Assembly (NCBI RefSeq): GCF_020268605.1
Contig: NZ_CP084222.1
Span: 2,852,001-2,916,000 of the forward strand
Length of the DNA stretch: 64,000 nucleotides
Origin: Arsenophonus apicola
GTDB lineage: Bacteria; Pseudomonadota; Gammaproteobacteria; Enterobacterales; Enterobacteriaceae
Direction of reading: 5' to 3'
Under the pieces are notes generated by a model. It saw nothing but the letters and a program-made list of their open reading frames with translations, searched no databases and had not been told where the DNA came from. Of this stretch, positions 33,032 through 42,898 are shown in pieces. Position 1 is the stretch's first letter. Each line of letters starts with the position of its first letter. The translations under genes and the position numbers were made by a program.

Positions 33032-34465
33032 TTAATCAGAAATAAGTATGCCTTTTCGTTGTTGATAACGGTAAATCAATATCGTCAATATAATTGGAAC
33101 AACAATAGCAATGATTGTGGCAAATGAGTAAACTAGCCAATAAATCGGTTGGATAGAAAGAATACCCGGCAATCCGCCCACACCGATACCGTTGGAAAGT
33201 ACGCCACAAGCACCGCAGATAAAACCGGCAAAAGCAGAACCTACCATAGCGCAGAGCAAGGGAAAACGATAATAAAGATTAACACTATAAAGCGCCGGCT
33301 CAGTAACTCCCAGATAAGCAAAGATAGCGGCTGGGATGGTGACTTCACGTTCATTTTCTTTACGACTGACAATAATAATGCCAACTACAGCGGAGGCTTG
33401 TGCGATATTGGAAAGCGCAATAATTGGCCAAATTGGTGTTCCACCCTGCGCTTGCATTATCTGCAGATCAATCGCCAACGTAGTATGATGCACGCCACTG
33501 ATTACTAATAGAGGATAGGTGAAACCAAAAATAGCAGAGCCGATTGGCGCAAAACCACCGAACATGATAATTCTAACTACTTCTGCAATTTCGTTACCTA
33601 TCATTCGTCCTATGGGACCGAGTATTCCATGGGCCACAAAAACAGAAATGCTCAACGTAATAATAGGAACAATCACAAATTTTAAATAACCTGGAACATA
33701 ACGACGTATAAATATTTCAAACCAACCTAAAAATAAGCCAGCAAAAATAGCGGGAATAACTTGAGCCTGATAACCTACTTTTTGAATAGTAAATAGACCA
33801 AAATCCCAAACAGCAGGTAACTGATTACCTAAATTATAGGCATTCATTAACTGTGGTGAAACTAATGTAATTCCAAGAATAATACCTAATATTGGCGTTC
33901 CGCCTATTTTTTTTACTGCTGACCAGCAAATTGCAACCGGCAAAAAATGAAAAATTGCCTCACAGGGCAACCAGAGAAAATCATAAATTGGTTTTAGTGC
34001 AGGATAAAATGCCACTAATGGTTGATTATTTACTATTGGCATTTCACCTAAAACATTTCTCAAACCTAACAACAAGCCGCCACAAATAAGCGCAGGCAAC
34101 AAAGGGAAAAAAATTTCAGCCAGATTAGTTATTAACCGAGTCCAAATTTTTGGCTTCTTTTTAATCGCTATCTTAGCCCCTTTTTCGTCGTCGTCACTGT
34201 TTGTTATATCAAATTGTTCTTGAATTGCTTTATAATATTTATCTACATTAGTACCAATAACAATTTGTAATTGCCCTGCTTGATTAAAACAACCTTTAAC
34301 TTCCGGCAGTTTTTTTAAATCTTCTATATTGGCCTTTTCTGGTTCATGTAAAATAAAACGTAATCGAGTCAAACAGTGGGTAAAACTATTTACATTATTT
34401 CTACCACCAATCGTAGAAATAATCTTGTTAATATTAACGTAATTTATTGTGATGTTCTTTAACAT
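33032..34465 (-). CDS. treB: Trehalose-type PTS enzyme IIBC (TreB)
   Basis: 477-residue phosphotransferase permease that imports and phosphorylates trehalose to trehalose 6-phosphate. The EIIB domain has the phosphocysteine C31 in 'FTHCLTRLRF', and 'VKGCFNQAGQLQIVIGTNVD' follows. The EIIC domain is polytopic, with 'PLLPALICGGLLLGLRNV', 'AVKKIGGTPILGIILG', 'YQAQVIPAIFAG', 'SGVHHTTLAIDLQ' and 'YLGVTEPALYSVN'. It closely follows E. coli TreB over its whole length. There is no EIIA domain, so it depends on EIIA-Glc. No TreC hydrolase or TreR regulator gene is next to it; GH65 and pgmB follow instead. The Shine-Dalgarno is weak. Confidence 0.9.
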   Translation of the reverse strand: MLKNITINYVNINKIISTIGGRNNVNSFTHCLTRLRFILHEPEKANIEDLKKLPEVKGCFNQAGQLQIVIGTNVDKYYKAIQEQFDITNSDDDEKGAKIAIKKKPKIWTRLITNLAEIFFPLLPALICGGLLLGLRNVLGEMPIVNNQPLVAFYPALKPIYDFLWLPCEAIFHFLPVAICWSAVKKIGGTPILGIILGITLVSPQLMNAYNLGNQLPAVWDFGLFTIQKVGYQAQVIPAIFAGLFLGWFEIFIRRYVPGYLKFVIVPIITLSISVFVAHGILGPIGRMIGNEIAEVVRIIMFGGFAPIGSAIFGFTYPLLVISGVHHTTLAIDLQIMQAQGGTPIWPIIALSNIAQASAVVGIIIVSRKENEREVTIPAAIFAYLGVTEPALYSVNLYYRFPLLCAMVGSAFAGFICGACGVLSNGIGVGGLPGILSIQPIYWLVYSFATIIAIVVPIILTILIYRYQQRKGILISD

Positions 34466-35209
34466 AATTTCAATAATTTTTTATTTTTACATAATAAAAT
34501 ATAAAATATCTCATCAATAATCATATTTCATAGAGATCAATCACAAAATAGATATAAAACAAAATGAATATAATTTTTTTGAAAAAAATATTATTTATTT
34601 TGAATAATGTAATGATAATTTTATGATTTTAATAAGCATTAGTATGAGCATTTTCCTTTTTAAAATAAATATAACTTACTTATGTCAATTTACTTTAAAA
34701 ATAATTTTTCATTATTCTAATTTTTAGAATAAAAAAAACAGAAAAAAATTTTACGACACTCAGTTATCAATAGAAATTTCCATCAAAAAAATTTATTAAA
34801 TTAAAATAACATTCATATTAGTCATTATTATTAAATATAAAAATTGAAACTTTACTAAAGTTGTATTGATAGATGTTATTACTTGGTTTCAGTTATTTTA
34901 ATAACATTTATCGTTAATCATTTTTTTGTTCTAATTTAATATTTTTAATAAACTGTTTATATATATCTAATTAATATAAATTTTAATGTATTAAAAGTTG
35001 AAATATATTTACAGTTAAATGACAAGTGTTATTTGAAAAATTTTTATTTGTATCTCAATTATCGCAAAAATTACTTTTTCCCTTGTTGCAAATATTTTTA
35101 TTCGATACTTATCACAAAATATATTAATAATCATTATAAAATAATAAAATATTTATATTATAAATGATAAATATTTTTTATTCAAAAAAAATAAAAGATA
35201 GGAATTAAT
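34466..35209. other. Very AT-rich divergent intergenic region
   Basis: 744 bases, estimated 85% A+T, between the divergently oriented treB and glycosyltransferase genes. There are no convincing genes. It must hold promoters for both sides, but the composition makes -10-like matches meaningless. Confidence 0.6.
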
Positions 35210-36583
35210 ATGCCTTATAAAAAAAAAGTTATGTTTATTTCATTTGATGCCATAGCTGTTTCAGGTATTACAGTTGAAGCAGCAAAATTAGCATGTTATT
35301 TAAATAATAGAGGGTTTGAATCCTTTATTGATTTAGGCTATGACATAAAAATTGATAAAGGAAATTTTGCCAAACCCTATTCTTGTTATGAAAAATCAAT
35401 TTTTGATAAACATTTTAACTTAGTAAGAATTAATGATATACATTTGTTAAAAAATTACACCACTGAATTTATCGATAAAATAAATAATACTTTAATTAAA
35501 GGTACGACAAAAGCTAATTTAAAAGAAAAAAATAGACTACTAGAACAAGTAGATATTGTTGCCGATCAGTTATCTGAATTAATTTTTAATATATGGAATA
35601 AACTAGAGATTACTCATTTAGTCATTGAAAATGGAACATTACCTGAAAATATTATTTATACTAAAGCACTATATAAAAGTATAGAAAAATATGGTACACA
35701 AAAAAATCTAGCCTGTTTTGTATTATGGCGAGATTATGATCTAATGTGGAACAGCGAAACTTTATCAAAAAAATATGGCCAAGAGCCTTGGTATTATGCG
35801 ATCAAGCCTATTAAATCAAAATATATAAAATATGTTACGTTAAACAATTCATTAGCTAAAAAACTAAAAGATTGAAGTAAACAAGATATCAATATTGATG
35901 TTATGCGTAACACTTATTTATTTAATAATAATCATGATAGAATAAATATAAGAGATAGATTTAATATATCAAAAGATGATTTTTTAATTGCTAGAACCAC
36001 TAGAATTATTCCTGAAAAAAAACTACAACGAGATATTTATCTAATAAAAAAACTTAACGAATTATATATAAAAAATAATAAATCAAATTATATATATTTA
36101 ATTATTGCTGGTGATGAAAAAGAAAATAGTGATTATTCACATTATCTAAGGAAATATATAAAAAAATTGGAACTAGATAGTTTTATAAAATTTTCTGGGC
36201 CACTACAACATGATTTTATCGAAAATGAAAACAATAAACCAACTATTCAAGACCTCTATTATTCTAGCGATATGGTTTCATTCTTAACATCCTATGATTA
36301 TGATAGTTATGGTAATCCCATAGGTGAAGCAATTAGTCATAATCGTTGTTATATATCTACAAGTTACGAATATTACCATGAAGTTTATGGTCAACATGGT
36401 TTTAAAACTGAATTAATGAATATTTCGCCAAAAGAAGATGGTCTACCGGACGATGATTTTATCCAGCGAGTTTATAATTTAATCAATGATAAAAATAAGA
36501 CAGCAGCTTTAGTGAAACATAATTTTAATATAGGGAAAAATTTATTATCTAATCAGATAATAAATAAAATATTTAATATCTAG
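35210..36583 (+). pseudogene. GT4-type glycosyltransferase interrupted by an in-frame TGA
   Basis: ATG 35210 follows 'agga'. The frame is open to TGA at 35873-35875 (codon 222) and continues in the same frame to TAA at 36583, giving a 457-codon gene with one nonsense codon. The N-terminal half is Rossmann-like ('VSGITVEAAKLACYLNNRG'). The C-terminal half has GT4 features: 'ARTTRIIPEKKL', 'YLIIAGDEKE', 'FSGPLQHDF' and 'YDSYGNPIGEAIS', the acidic donor-binding motif. An internal ATG (35903) could restart the second half. It is the first gene of an AT-rich cluster with a GT2 and a radical SAM protein. The acceptor is unknown. Readthrough or a sequencing error remain possible. Confidence 0.7.
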
Positions 36584-36623
36584 TATTAAAAATGAGTATT
36601 TTAACCTTTAATATGGATAATTT

Positions 36624-37898
36624 ATGCGTAAAGAAACCTTCATATCTATTGTATTCCCTTTTTATAATGAAAGTGAACGATTAGAAAGTGTCATAGAATC
36701 AATTTATAATCAAAAATTTAAATATAAACTTTTTGATCTTAGTAATGCTGAGTTAATTTTCGTTGATAATAATTCAACCGATGATTCTGTTAACAAAATT
36801 ATTGCTTGTCAAAACAGATATAACAATCTAGATATTCATATTATTAATGAAAAAATTCAAGGCGTTTCTTCAGCAAGAAAAAAAGGGATGGATTATGCCT
36901 CCCTAAGAGCTGAAAAACGGCGGGCTCAATTTAACAACTGGCCAAAACATTATATTGTTTCAGCTGATGCTGATTGTACTGTAGATCAATATTGGCTTGA
37001 CGAACTTATTTATACAATGATCACCGAAGATGGTGATTTAGGTACCTGTAATTATTTTTATGAAAAAAATGATTTTATCGAGCGACCTAATTTATATAAA
37101 GAAATAAATAAGACATTACGCTGTCGTGATTTTTCATTCTCCTTGTTTGGTGGCTTTCCTGATGGAAAAGGATTTGCTGTTGAAAAAAATATTTATGATC
37201 TTGTTGGTGGCATTGAAATATTTTACCAATTACAAGATGGTAAATTTGTCGAACATTTATCTGACGATTGGGATTTTGGTATCAAAGTTATTGCTTATGG
37301 TGGAAAACCAGTATATTCACCAAAATCATATGTAAAAATTAATAGTCGAAGAGTAGACACCTTATTAAATGATGTTATCCATGGCATCGCCTATGGTGAA
37401 AATGGCGTTATTACAATGAAGGATGTAAGGCCATTAGACAATCAATTAAATCATTATCAAGATTTAAGTCTTAATGATGCTGAACAAGCCTGGTTTTATT
37501 CAATCAAAGATTATATCCCGAAAAACATTATATTACCGGCGTTATTAAATCCTAATATTTTGATTAATAACCAAGAAGTTATTAAATTTTTCACACCTGA
37601 CATTGCCAAGGATCTCTATAATAGGATTAAAGAAATCAAAAATGAAACCAGTATTACTGATTTCAAACCCATACATTCTTACAAAACCCCCGCCTTCCGA
37701 CTCTATTTTGAATTTAAAGAAGAGATATTTAACTCACTTCGCCGTTATGTAGGTGAAGACATAGGTTTTCCTCCTCCGCTTCCTGACTGTTTTAACGCTA
37801 TAGATAACAAAGATTTTAATAGATTTGTTTATTATTTTTGTGAGGATAGAGAATCAGGAGAGGCTCACAATTATTTTGCTAATGGTGGAGTGTTCTAA
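36624..37898 (+). CDS. Family 2 glycosyltransferase
   Basis: 424-residue GT-A fold enzyme. The N-terminus has 'ISIVFPFYNESERLESVIES', 'ELIFVDNNSTDDS', 'KIQGVSSARKKGMDYA' and the DxD motif in 'IVSADADCTVDQYW'. A later 'LSDDWDFGIKVIAYG' provides the acidic catalytic region. No membrane segments are visible. The C-terminal ~150 residues are specific to this protein. Its stop overlaps the start of the radical SAM gene (TAATG), so the two were translated together. Donor and acceptor sugars are not evident. The cluster's very low GC differs from the core genes. Confidence 0.85.
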   Translation: MRKETFISIVFPFYNESERLESVIESIYNQKFKYKLFDLSNAELIFVDNNSTDDSVNKIIACQNRYNNLDIHIINEKIQGVSSARKKGMDYASLRAEKRRAQFNNWPKHYIVSADADCTVDQYWLDELIYTMITEDGDLGTCNYFYEKNDFIERPNLYKEINKTLRCRDFSFSLFGGFPDGKGFAVEKNIYDLVGGIEIFYQLQDGKFVEHLSDDWDFGIKVIAYGGKPVYSPKSYVKINSRRVDTLLNDVIHGIAYGENGVITMKDVRPLDNQLNHYQDLSLNDAEQAWFYSIKDYIPKNIILPALLNPNILINNQEVIKFFTPDIAKDLYNRIKEIKNETSITDFKPIHSYKTPAFRLYFEFKEEIFNSLRRYVGEDIGFPPPLPDCFNAIDNKDFNRFVYYFCEDRESGEAHNYFANGGVF

Positions 37899-38614
37899 TG
37901 CGAGATACTTATATTGCCTCTCTTAATGATATTGATGAAAAATATCCTAGACCAAATATATGCAATATTTTAAGTAAAAAAGAAAATACAGATTTACTTG
38001 AGTATGTCATTAAAGATCCTTTTGGTTGTCATATTTTCCCCGGCGATATTGACAATTATCCCTTAACCTCATTTTTTGATGATATGAATAAGGAGATAAA
38101 AAAGGCTGAAAATATTCATCTCTGGGTCTATATTCCAACTTGTCGTTATCGATGCCACTTTTGTCAGTTTCCTACCGTTATAGTGAACCCTAAATCAGCA
38201 AAAGCTGACAGTTTATTTAAAGAAATCGTTGATCTTAATATTAAAGAGGCCACGCTTTGGTTAAAACAAGTACCAAATCTTGCTAATGTGAGTATTGGTG
38301 AATTTAATATATTTGGCGGTACACCTTCTCTTCTACCTGATAGCGAATTAAAAAGACTAATAAATTTTTATAAAGATAATTTTAACTTCTCATCCACAAC
38401 TATGCGATTTGAAGGAGAGCCAGGTAGTCTTAATAAAGAATATTTATCGTTACTGAAAGAACTTGGTTTTTCTAAATTATCCTTTGGTACCCAATCATTT
38501 CAGGATCATTTAATTAAAGCCTGTGGCAGGAAACATACTGCTGAAGAATGTTTTAAAACCATTGCAGATGCTAATACATTAGGTTTTGAATTAATTAGTG
38601 TCGATCTCATTTTT
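37898..38614 (+). pseudogene. HemN-like radical SAM protein, 5' part (split by an IS605-like element)
   Basis: N-terminal 239 codons of a coproporphyrinogen-oxidase-like radical SAM protein. The cluster-binding motif is C82-x3-C86-x2-C89 ('YIPTCRYRCHFCQFP'). Further family motifs are 'NIFGGTPSLLPDSEL' and 'LSFGTQSFQDHLIKACGRKH'. The sequence runs to 'SVDLIF' at 38614, where the mobile element begins; translation reads a few codons into the element and stops at 38644. Joining 38614 to 40432 gives 'DLIFGIFGQTVDDV', the standard HemN-family motif (compare DLIYGLPGQT), in frame. Family members include HemN, HemW and methyltransferase-type enzymes; this one is next to glycosyltransferases, so its role is not haem synthesis by context. 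Confidence 0.88.
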
Positions 38615-38663
38615 GACATCCTCCCCCACCTTCACACTTCGTGACTCAGGAGGGGGATTCCCG

Positions 38664-39889
38664 TTAGTCGGAGACTATCTGATCGCTCAGAAGCCTGGTT
38701 CCTGCTGCTGACGGCATTACTGCACCGTTCACTTCACAGGCTAACACGGCATGTCCTGCCGCTAAAATGTTACGAGCTCCGTTGATATCTGCGTTCTCTG
38801 TATACCCGCACTCAAGGCACTCGAATCTACTTTGTGATTGACGATTTTCTTTCGCTGTATGACCACAACATGCACACCGTTGACTTGTATATGCCGGAGG
38901 CACAGCTAATACCTGACCACCGCGCCATAGCTGCTTGTACTCAAGCTGACGGCGCATTTCATACCAACCCTGATCCAGTATCGAACGGTTAAGTCCTGAT
39001 TTTGCCCTGACATTCCGTCCGTGCTGCTCTTGTGTACCTTTTGCCGATTTCGACATGTTACTGACCTTTAAGTCCTCAATGACGATCATCGCGTGGTTTT
39101 TGCTGATTTCACTGGTGACTTTGTGAAGGTAGTCTTTGCGGATATTGGTTATATGCGAGTGGAGACGTTGGATTTTTCGCTTCTGTTTTTTCCAGTTATT
39201 GCTGAATTTAACTTTACAGCTTAACTGACGCTGGAATTTCGCCAGCTTTTTTTGGTTGGTTTTAAAACTGTTTACAGGTTCAAACACTGTGCCGTCTGAC
39301 AGCGTGGCGAGTCTGGTTACACCTGCATCCAAACCAATCATTGTTGCTGACGAATGAGGCTGAATGTCCATTTCCAGTTCGACCTGAAACGATATATACC
39401 AGTGTCCCGCATGTTGGCTAACGGTTGCGTTTTTAATCTTACCGTACAGCTTTTGCGACTGCCGGAACTTTACCCATACCAAACCTGACGGTAATCTCAC
39501 TCTGCCATTATCGAGCTGACAATATTTATCAAAATTAACAAAACGAACTGAATCACGCCCGTCATTTTTCCTTTTAAATACAGGAGCTTTTGCTGCCAGT
39601 TTTTTATCAAAGCAGCGTTTCCATGCCCCGTGCAGATCTTTGAGTTTCTGCTGAAGATTATCCGTGTAGGCTTCTTGCAAAAGGAATGTTCCGGCTTTTT
39701 TTTCCATTCTGTGAGCATCCGATTTAGTTCAAACGCTGACGGTAGTTTACCGCCGGATTCAATAATGCGTTGCGTCTCTGCTAGCCCGTAATTCCAGATA
39801 AAACGAGCGCATCCGCACAACTGCCGCAAACGTTGCGACTGTTTTTCGGTTGGTTCGAGTCTGAATTTGTAGGCTTTTAGAATTAGCAT
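38664..39889 (-). pseudogene. tnpB: TnpB RNA-guided nuclease, frameshifted at an A8 run
   Basis: The RuvC-like nuclease of IS605 elements, ancestor-type of Cas12. The N-terminal part (39889-39497) reads 'KAYKFRLEPTEKQ' and 'CGCARFIWNYGLAETQR' to 'LNRMLTEWKKK'; the rest (to 38664) is one base out of frame, from 'AGTFLLQEAYTDNLQQKL' on. The switch is at a run of eight A (minus strand, about 39697-39704): nine A or a -1 slip would join the halves. The C-terminal part keeps the RuvC residues ('IGLDAGVTRLATL', 'MIVIEDLKVSNM', 'ENADINGARNIL') and a CxxC/CxxC zinc finger. It is either a broken gene or one expressed by programmed slippage. Confidence 0.85.
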
Positions 39890-39947
39890 TATTACTCAGT
39901 GTGTAGTAAATTATCTCACTATCTTACCGTATATCCGGTTAATTTCA

Positions 39948-40352
39948 ATGCAAAAATATAAAATCAACCGTTCAAGACATGCAGCGTTTCTTTTACATGT
40001 TCACCTTGTCTTTGTGACTAAGTACCGAAAGAAAGTACTCAGTGGCTTGCACTACAAAGCATTTTATCAGTATGCAGGTGAAGTGTGTCGCGACTTTGGG
40101 GCTGATTTAAAGGAAAGTAACGGAGAGTCCGATCACGTTCATATGCTGATCGAGTACCCGCCCACAGTGCAGTTGTCAGTACTAGTAAACTCGCTGAAAG
40201 CGGTAACGTCTCGTCGTCTGCGTAATGAGTTTCTAGACTTGCGTGGGGCTTACGGCAAGCCAGTGTTGTGGTCTCGATCATACTTTGCAGGTTCGTGCGG
40301 GGGAGCACCGCTGGAAGTTGTTAAGCAATACATTCAAAATCAGCGTGGCTGA
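39948..40352 (+). CDS. tnpA: IS200/IS605 Y1 transposase TnpA
   Basis: 134-residue HUH-type transposase that excises and inserts single-stranded DNA. The HUH motif is 'SDHVHMLIEYPP' and the catalytic tyrosine is in 'VKQYIQNQRG' at the C-terminus. The N-terminal 'HVHLVFVTKYRKKVL' is typical. The gene looks complete and divergent from tnpB, with 58 bases between them. A hairpin (tcgggcttttcaagcccga, about 40357-40376) follows the stop and may terminate transcription. The element may still be mobile. Confidence 0.93.
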   Translation: MQKYKINRSRHAAFLLHVHLVFVTKYRKKVLSGLHYKAFYQYAGEVCRDFGADLKESNGESDHVHMLIEYPPTVQLSVLVNSLKAVTSRRLRNEFLDLRGAYGKPVLWSRSYFAGSCGGAPLEVVKQYIQNQRG

Positions 40353-40431
40353 TCATTCTTCGGGCTTTTCAAGCCCGACCAAATTCCCCTCCCACCTTAT
40401 GTCGGTGGGAGTACCCTTTGGAGGTTAAGAT

Positions 40432-41139
40432 GGTATATTTGGTCAAACTGTGGATGATGTAAAAAACGACATGGAAATAATAAAAAGACTCAATATTTCT
40501 CATGTTGTTTGTACTAAATTACATATGAAAGAATTTATGCAAACCAGAACTGGCGTATCAGGAGAGAGAGATAGTTTATGGCAGAAAAAAATAATTTCTG
40601 ACGCAGATAAATCGCTACCCAGTTTAGGGAAACAGTATCAAATGCGCGATTTAATAGATAAATATCTAGACAGGGAATATAACGAGCACCCGACAATGTA
40701 TTTTTATAAGAAAAATACTTATCCTGAAAAATGGAAAAGCCTTATTACTGATCTTAATAAACAATACCCTGAGATAGCGATCGGATTAGGTGGAAGCTCA
40801 AAATCTATCTCCTCTGAAATGATAAATATAACAAACTATAAACAATACAAAGAATCTATCACTAAAAGCCAACTACCTTGTCACTCCATTAGAGGTTTTT
40901 CAAACAATCAAAAAAGAATAAATGCTTTTAAAATGGCATTATCTAGCTTGATCCCAGTAGATGATAATGTTTATAAAACAAAATTTGCTGGGGAAAGTTT
41001 TTTTACCAACAAAACTATTAATAATGCACTAACAAAATTACAGCTGAGAAAACTTATTTTTATTGATAATAATAAGGTTTTTTTAACTAAAGAAGCGGCA
41101 ATATTAGTTGAATCCATTATTAACACCCAATTTAGTTAA
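40432..41139 (+). pseudogene. HemN-like radical SAM protein, 3' part
   Basis: Continuation of the split radical SAM gene, 235 codons and a stop. It begins 'GIFGQTVDDVKNDMEIIKRL' and goes on with 'ISHVVCTKLHMKEF', 'IAIGLGGSSKSI', 'CHSIRGFSNNQKR' and a C-terminal winged-helix-like end ('LRKLIFIDNNKVFLTKEA'), as in HemN/HemW relatives. Reconstituted length is 474 residues, normal for the family. An ATG at 40450 could in theory start translation, but the product would lack the iron-sulfur motif. Confidence 0.85.
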
Positions 41140-41381
41140 GATGGATTAATTAAAAAAATCAACCCTATTTATTGGATGCCGTATTTCAGGTATGGCTTAC
41201 AGAGGTGATAACGTTATTATCACGTCAGATGTATAAGCCGTTATTAATAAGTAGAAGCCCATACTTTACGATGGTCACACTATATCATAGCCAATAAGCA
41301 TCATACCGGATGCCTAATGACATAATGTTTAGCAAGAAGCTATAGCCGGACATCTACGGCAAAAATGTAAGGAAATCATTG

Positions 41382-42191
41382 ATGGAAAAAAAATATAACT
41401 TACCCTTACCCGTTTTCAGTCTGTATTACATTGCAATTGACACCGAAGCAGGTGTTACACCAGAGCAATTTGAAACATTCGTTCGCCAAAAAGGTGTCTA
41501 TCTTCCATGCTATCCTGGTTGGCGCTGGACGCTATTGCGTGGTCTGCGCGGTGAGCGAGTTGGACAATATCTGATGCTGTTTGAAATAGACAGCGTTGAA
41601 CATCGTAATCGCTATCAATTATGTGACGGCAATAAAAAAGAATTAGCCAATCAATTCTGGCAGGCACAACCACAAAAAATACATAAAATCCTTGCTGAAT
41701 GGCAACGTTATGCTACTTTTAGTGAAATTCCCACTATTTACACGGATTATCAACTACTAGCGGAAAATAAAAAAAGCACTGTCTGTCATGGCCCACGCTA
41801 TTTGGAACGACCTAACCAAGAGTCTATCGCCAGAATAATTGGCATCCACAACCTAGCACTCAAGCCTGGAATTATGGCAAAAACTTTTGAAAACTTTATT
41901 GCTGAAAACCATCATCGAATAGAAGATTATCCAGGATGGAAATTTCGCTTGTTAAAAGGTGAGTGCGGAAATCGTCTAGATCAATATGTGGTAATGATGG
42001 AGATTGAAAGTTTTGCAGCACTTAATCTATTTTATCCCAAACCAGACATAGCCACTGATGAGGCTTTTCATTTTGCGCGCGCACATCAGGACACTAAACT
42101 TATGTATAAAGAGTGGAAACAATTTGCCTCCTTCTCTGGCTCTCCTCAAATTTATACTGATTATTTGTCAGTAGCAGAAAGTTTAGCTTAA
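41382..42191 (+). CDS. Unknown protein made of two tandem ~130-residue domains
   Basis: 269 residues from ATG 41382 ('aagga' eight bases upstream; the adjacent TTG at 41379 is less likely). The two halves are clearly related. Half 1 has 'VTPEQFETFVRQ', 'YPGWRWTLLRGLRGERVGQY', 'LMLFEIDS', 'AEWQRYATFSEIPTIYTDY'. Half 2 has 'IMAKTFENFIAE', 'YPGWKFRLLKGECGNRLDQY', 'VVMMEIES', 'KEWKQFASFSGSPQIYTDY'. The pattern of short strands and helices resembles dimeric alpha/beta-barrel (ABM/NIPSNAP-like) proteins folded as an internal dimer; that is a guess. It lies 240 bases after the radical SAM gene in the same direction, with a GC content closer to the core. No catalytic residues are recognised. Confidence 0.7.
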   Translation: MEKKYNLPLPVFSLYYIAIDTEAGVTPEQFETFVRQKGVYLPCYPGWRWTLLRGLRGERVGQYLMLFEIDSVEHRNRYQLCDGNKKELANQFWQAQPQKIHKILAEWQRYATFSEIPTIYTDYQLLAENKKSTVCHGPRYLERPNQESIARIIGIHNLALKPGIMAKTFENFIAENHHRIEDYPGWKFRLLKGECGNRLDQYVVMMEIESFAALNLFYPKPDIATDEAFHFARAHQDTKLMYKEWKQFASFSGSPQIYTDYLSVAESLA

Positions 42192-42898
42192 AGTAACAAA
42201 CCAGAAGTTCAACTTGCAGTTATCAAGCTTCATAATCAGACCATCCCTGCTTATCACTGCTTTGCGATATCATTATCGATGATAAATAAGAATATTTTTA
42301 ACAGTACTAAATAATAAATTTATCAACATCTTAAAGCATGAAAATTATTCAAATTGTTAATTGCTTATCGTATGAAAGTTTAGTGTTTTTTATAAGCTAT
42401 TTAAAAAAAATATTTTCGTTAACTAAAGTTTTTTCAAACATCGATAATATGATGTTGCGAAGAAAAACAATAATTTTCTAACTTACCATACTTAATAAAA
42501 TATTATATAAATATTGAATTATTTTAAATTTATTTTTATATTCAATTGTTAAAAAAAATTTATCTTATAATTTATTAAAATTACTCTACAAAATTAATCA
42601 TGAATTAAAATTACTAATAAATAGTTATTAAATAAAAAAATTAACTCATTATTTCATTTAAATTAATATATATAAATCATTGGAATAATAAAAGATAATA
42701 TAATCATTTATTAAAATGATAATTAAATAAAAACTGACAACAATTAAAAACCAATAAATGTCGCTCAAGGAAACAATAAATATCATGTAATAAATAAAAA
42801 CCAGAAGATAAATTTCAAATAGAAACTTGATACAGAAAAACTGCTATATTATATATTTTTGGTTTAATATTAGATTCCCTGGTGTTTATTACATCATA
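42192..42898. other. AT-rich non-coding stretch
   Basis: 707 bases between two convergent genes. Mostly A and T with frequent stops in all frames. I see no gene, RNA motif or clear terminator. Confidence 0.6.

Larger units (their letters stand above)
38615..40431. mobile_element. IS200/IS605-family insertion sequence (divergent tnpA / tnpB)
   Basis: About 1817 bp. There is no target duplication, as expected for this family; the junction is ambiguous by one G (38615-40431 or 38616-40432). Each end has a subterminal hairpin. The left one is atcctccccc pairing with gggggat near 38618-38661. The right one is ctcccacc-ttatgtc-ggtgggag at 40388-40411. tnpA is on the plus strand and tnpB on the minus strand, the IS605 layout. 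Removal restores the radical SAM frame. On the minus strand the target base stretch before the tnpA-side end is ...AATATAC. Confidence 0.88.

Noticed and set aside
38615..40431. CRISPR-like array suggested by hairpins near the TnpB gene
   Set aside because: The inverted repeats are single subterminal hairpins of the IS element; there are no regularly spaced repeats anywhere in the window.
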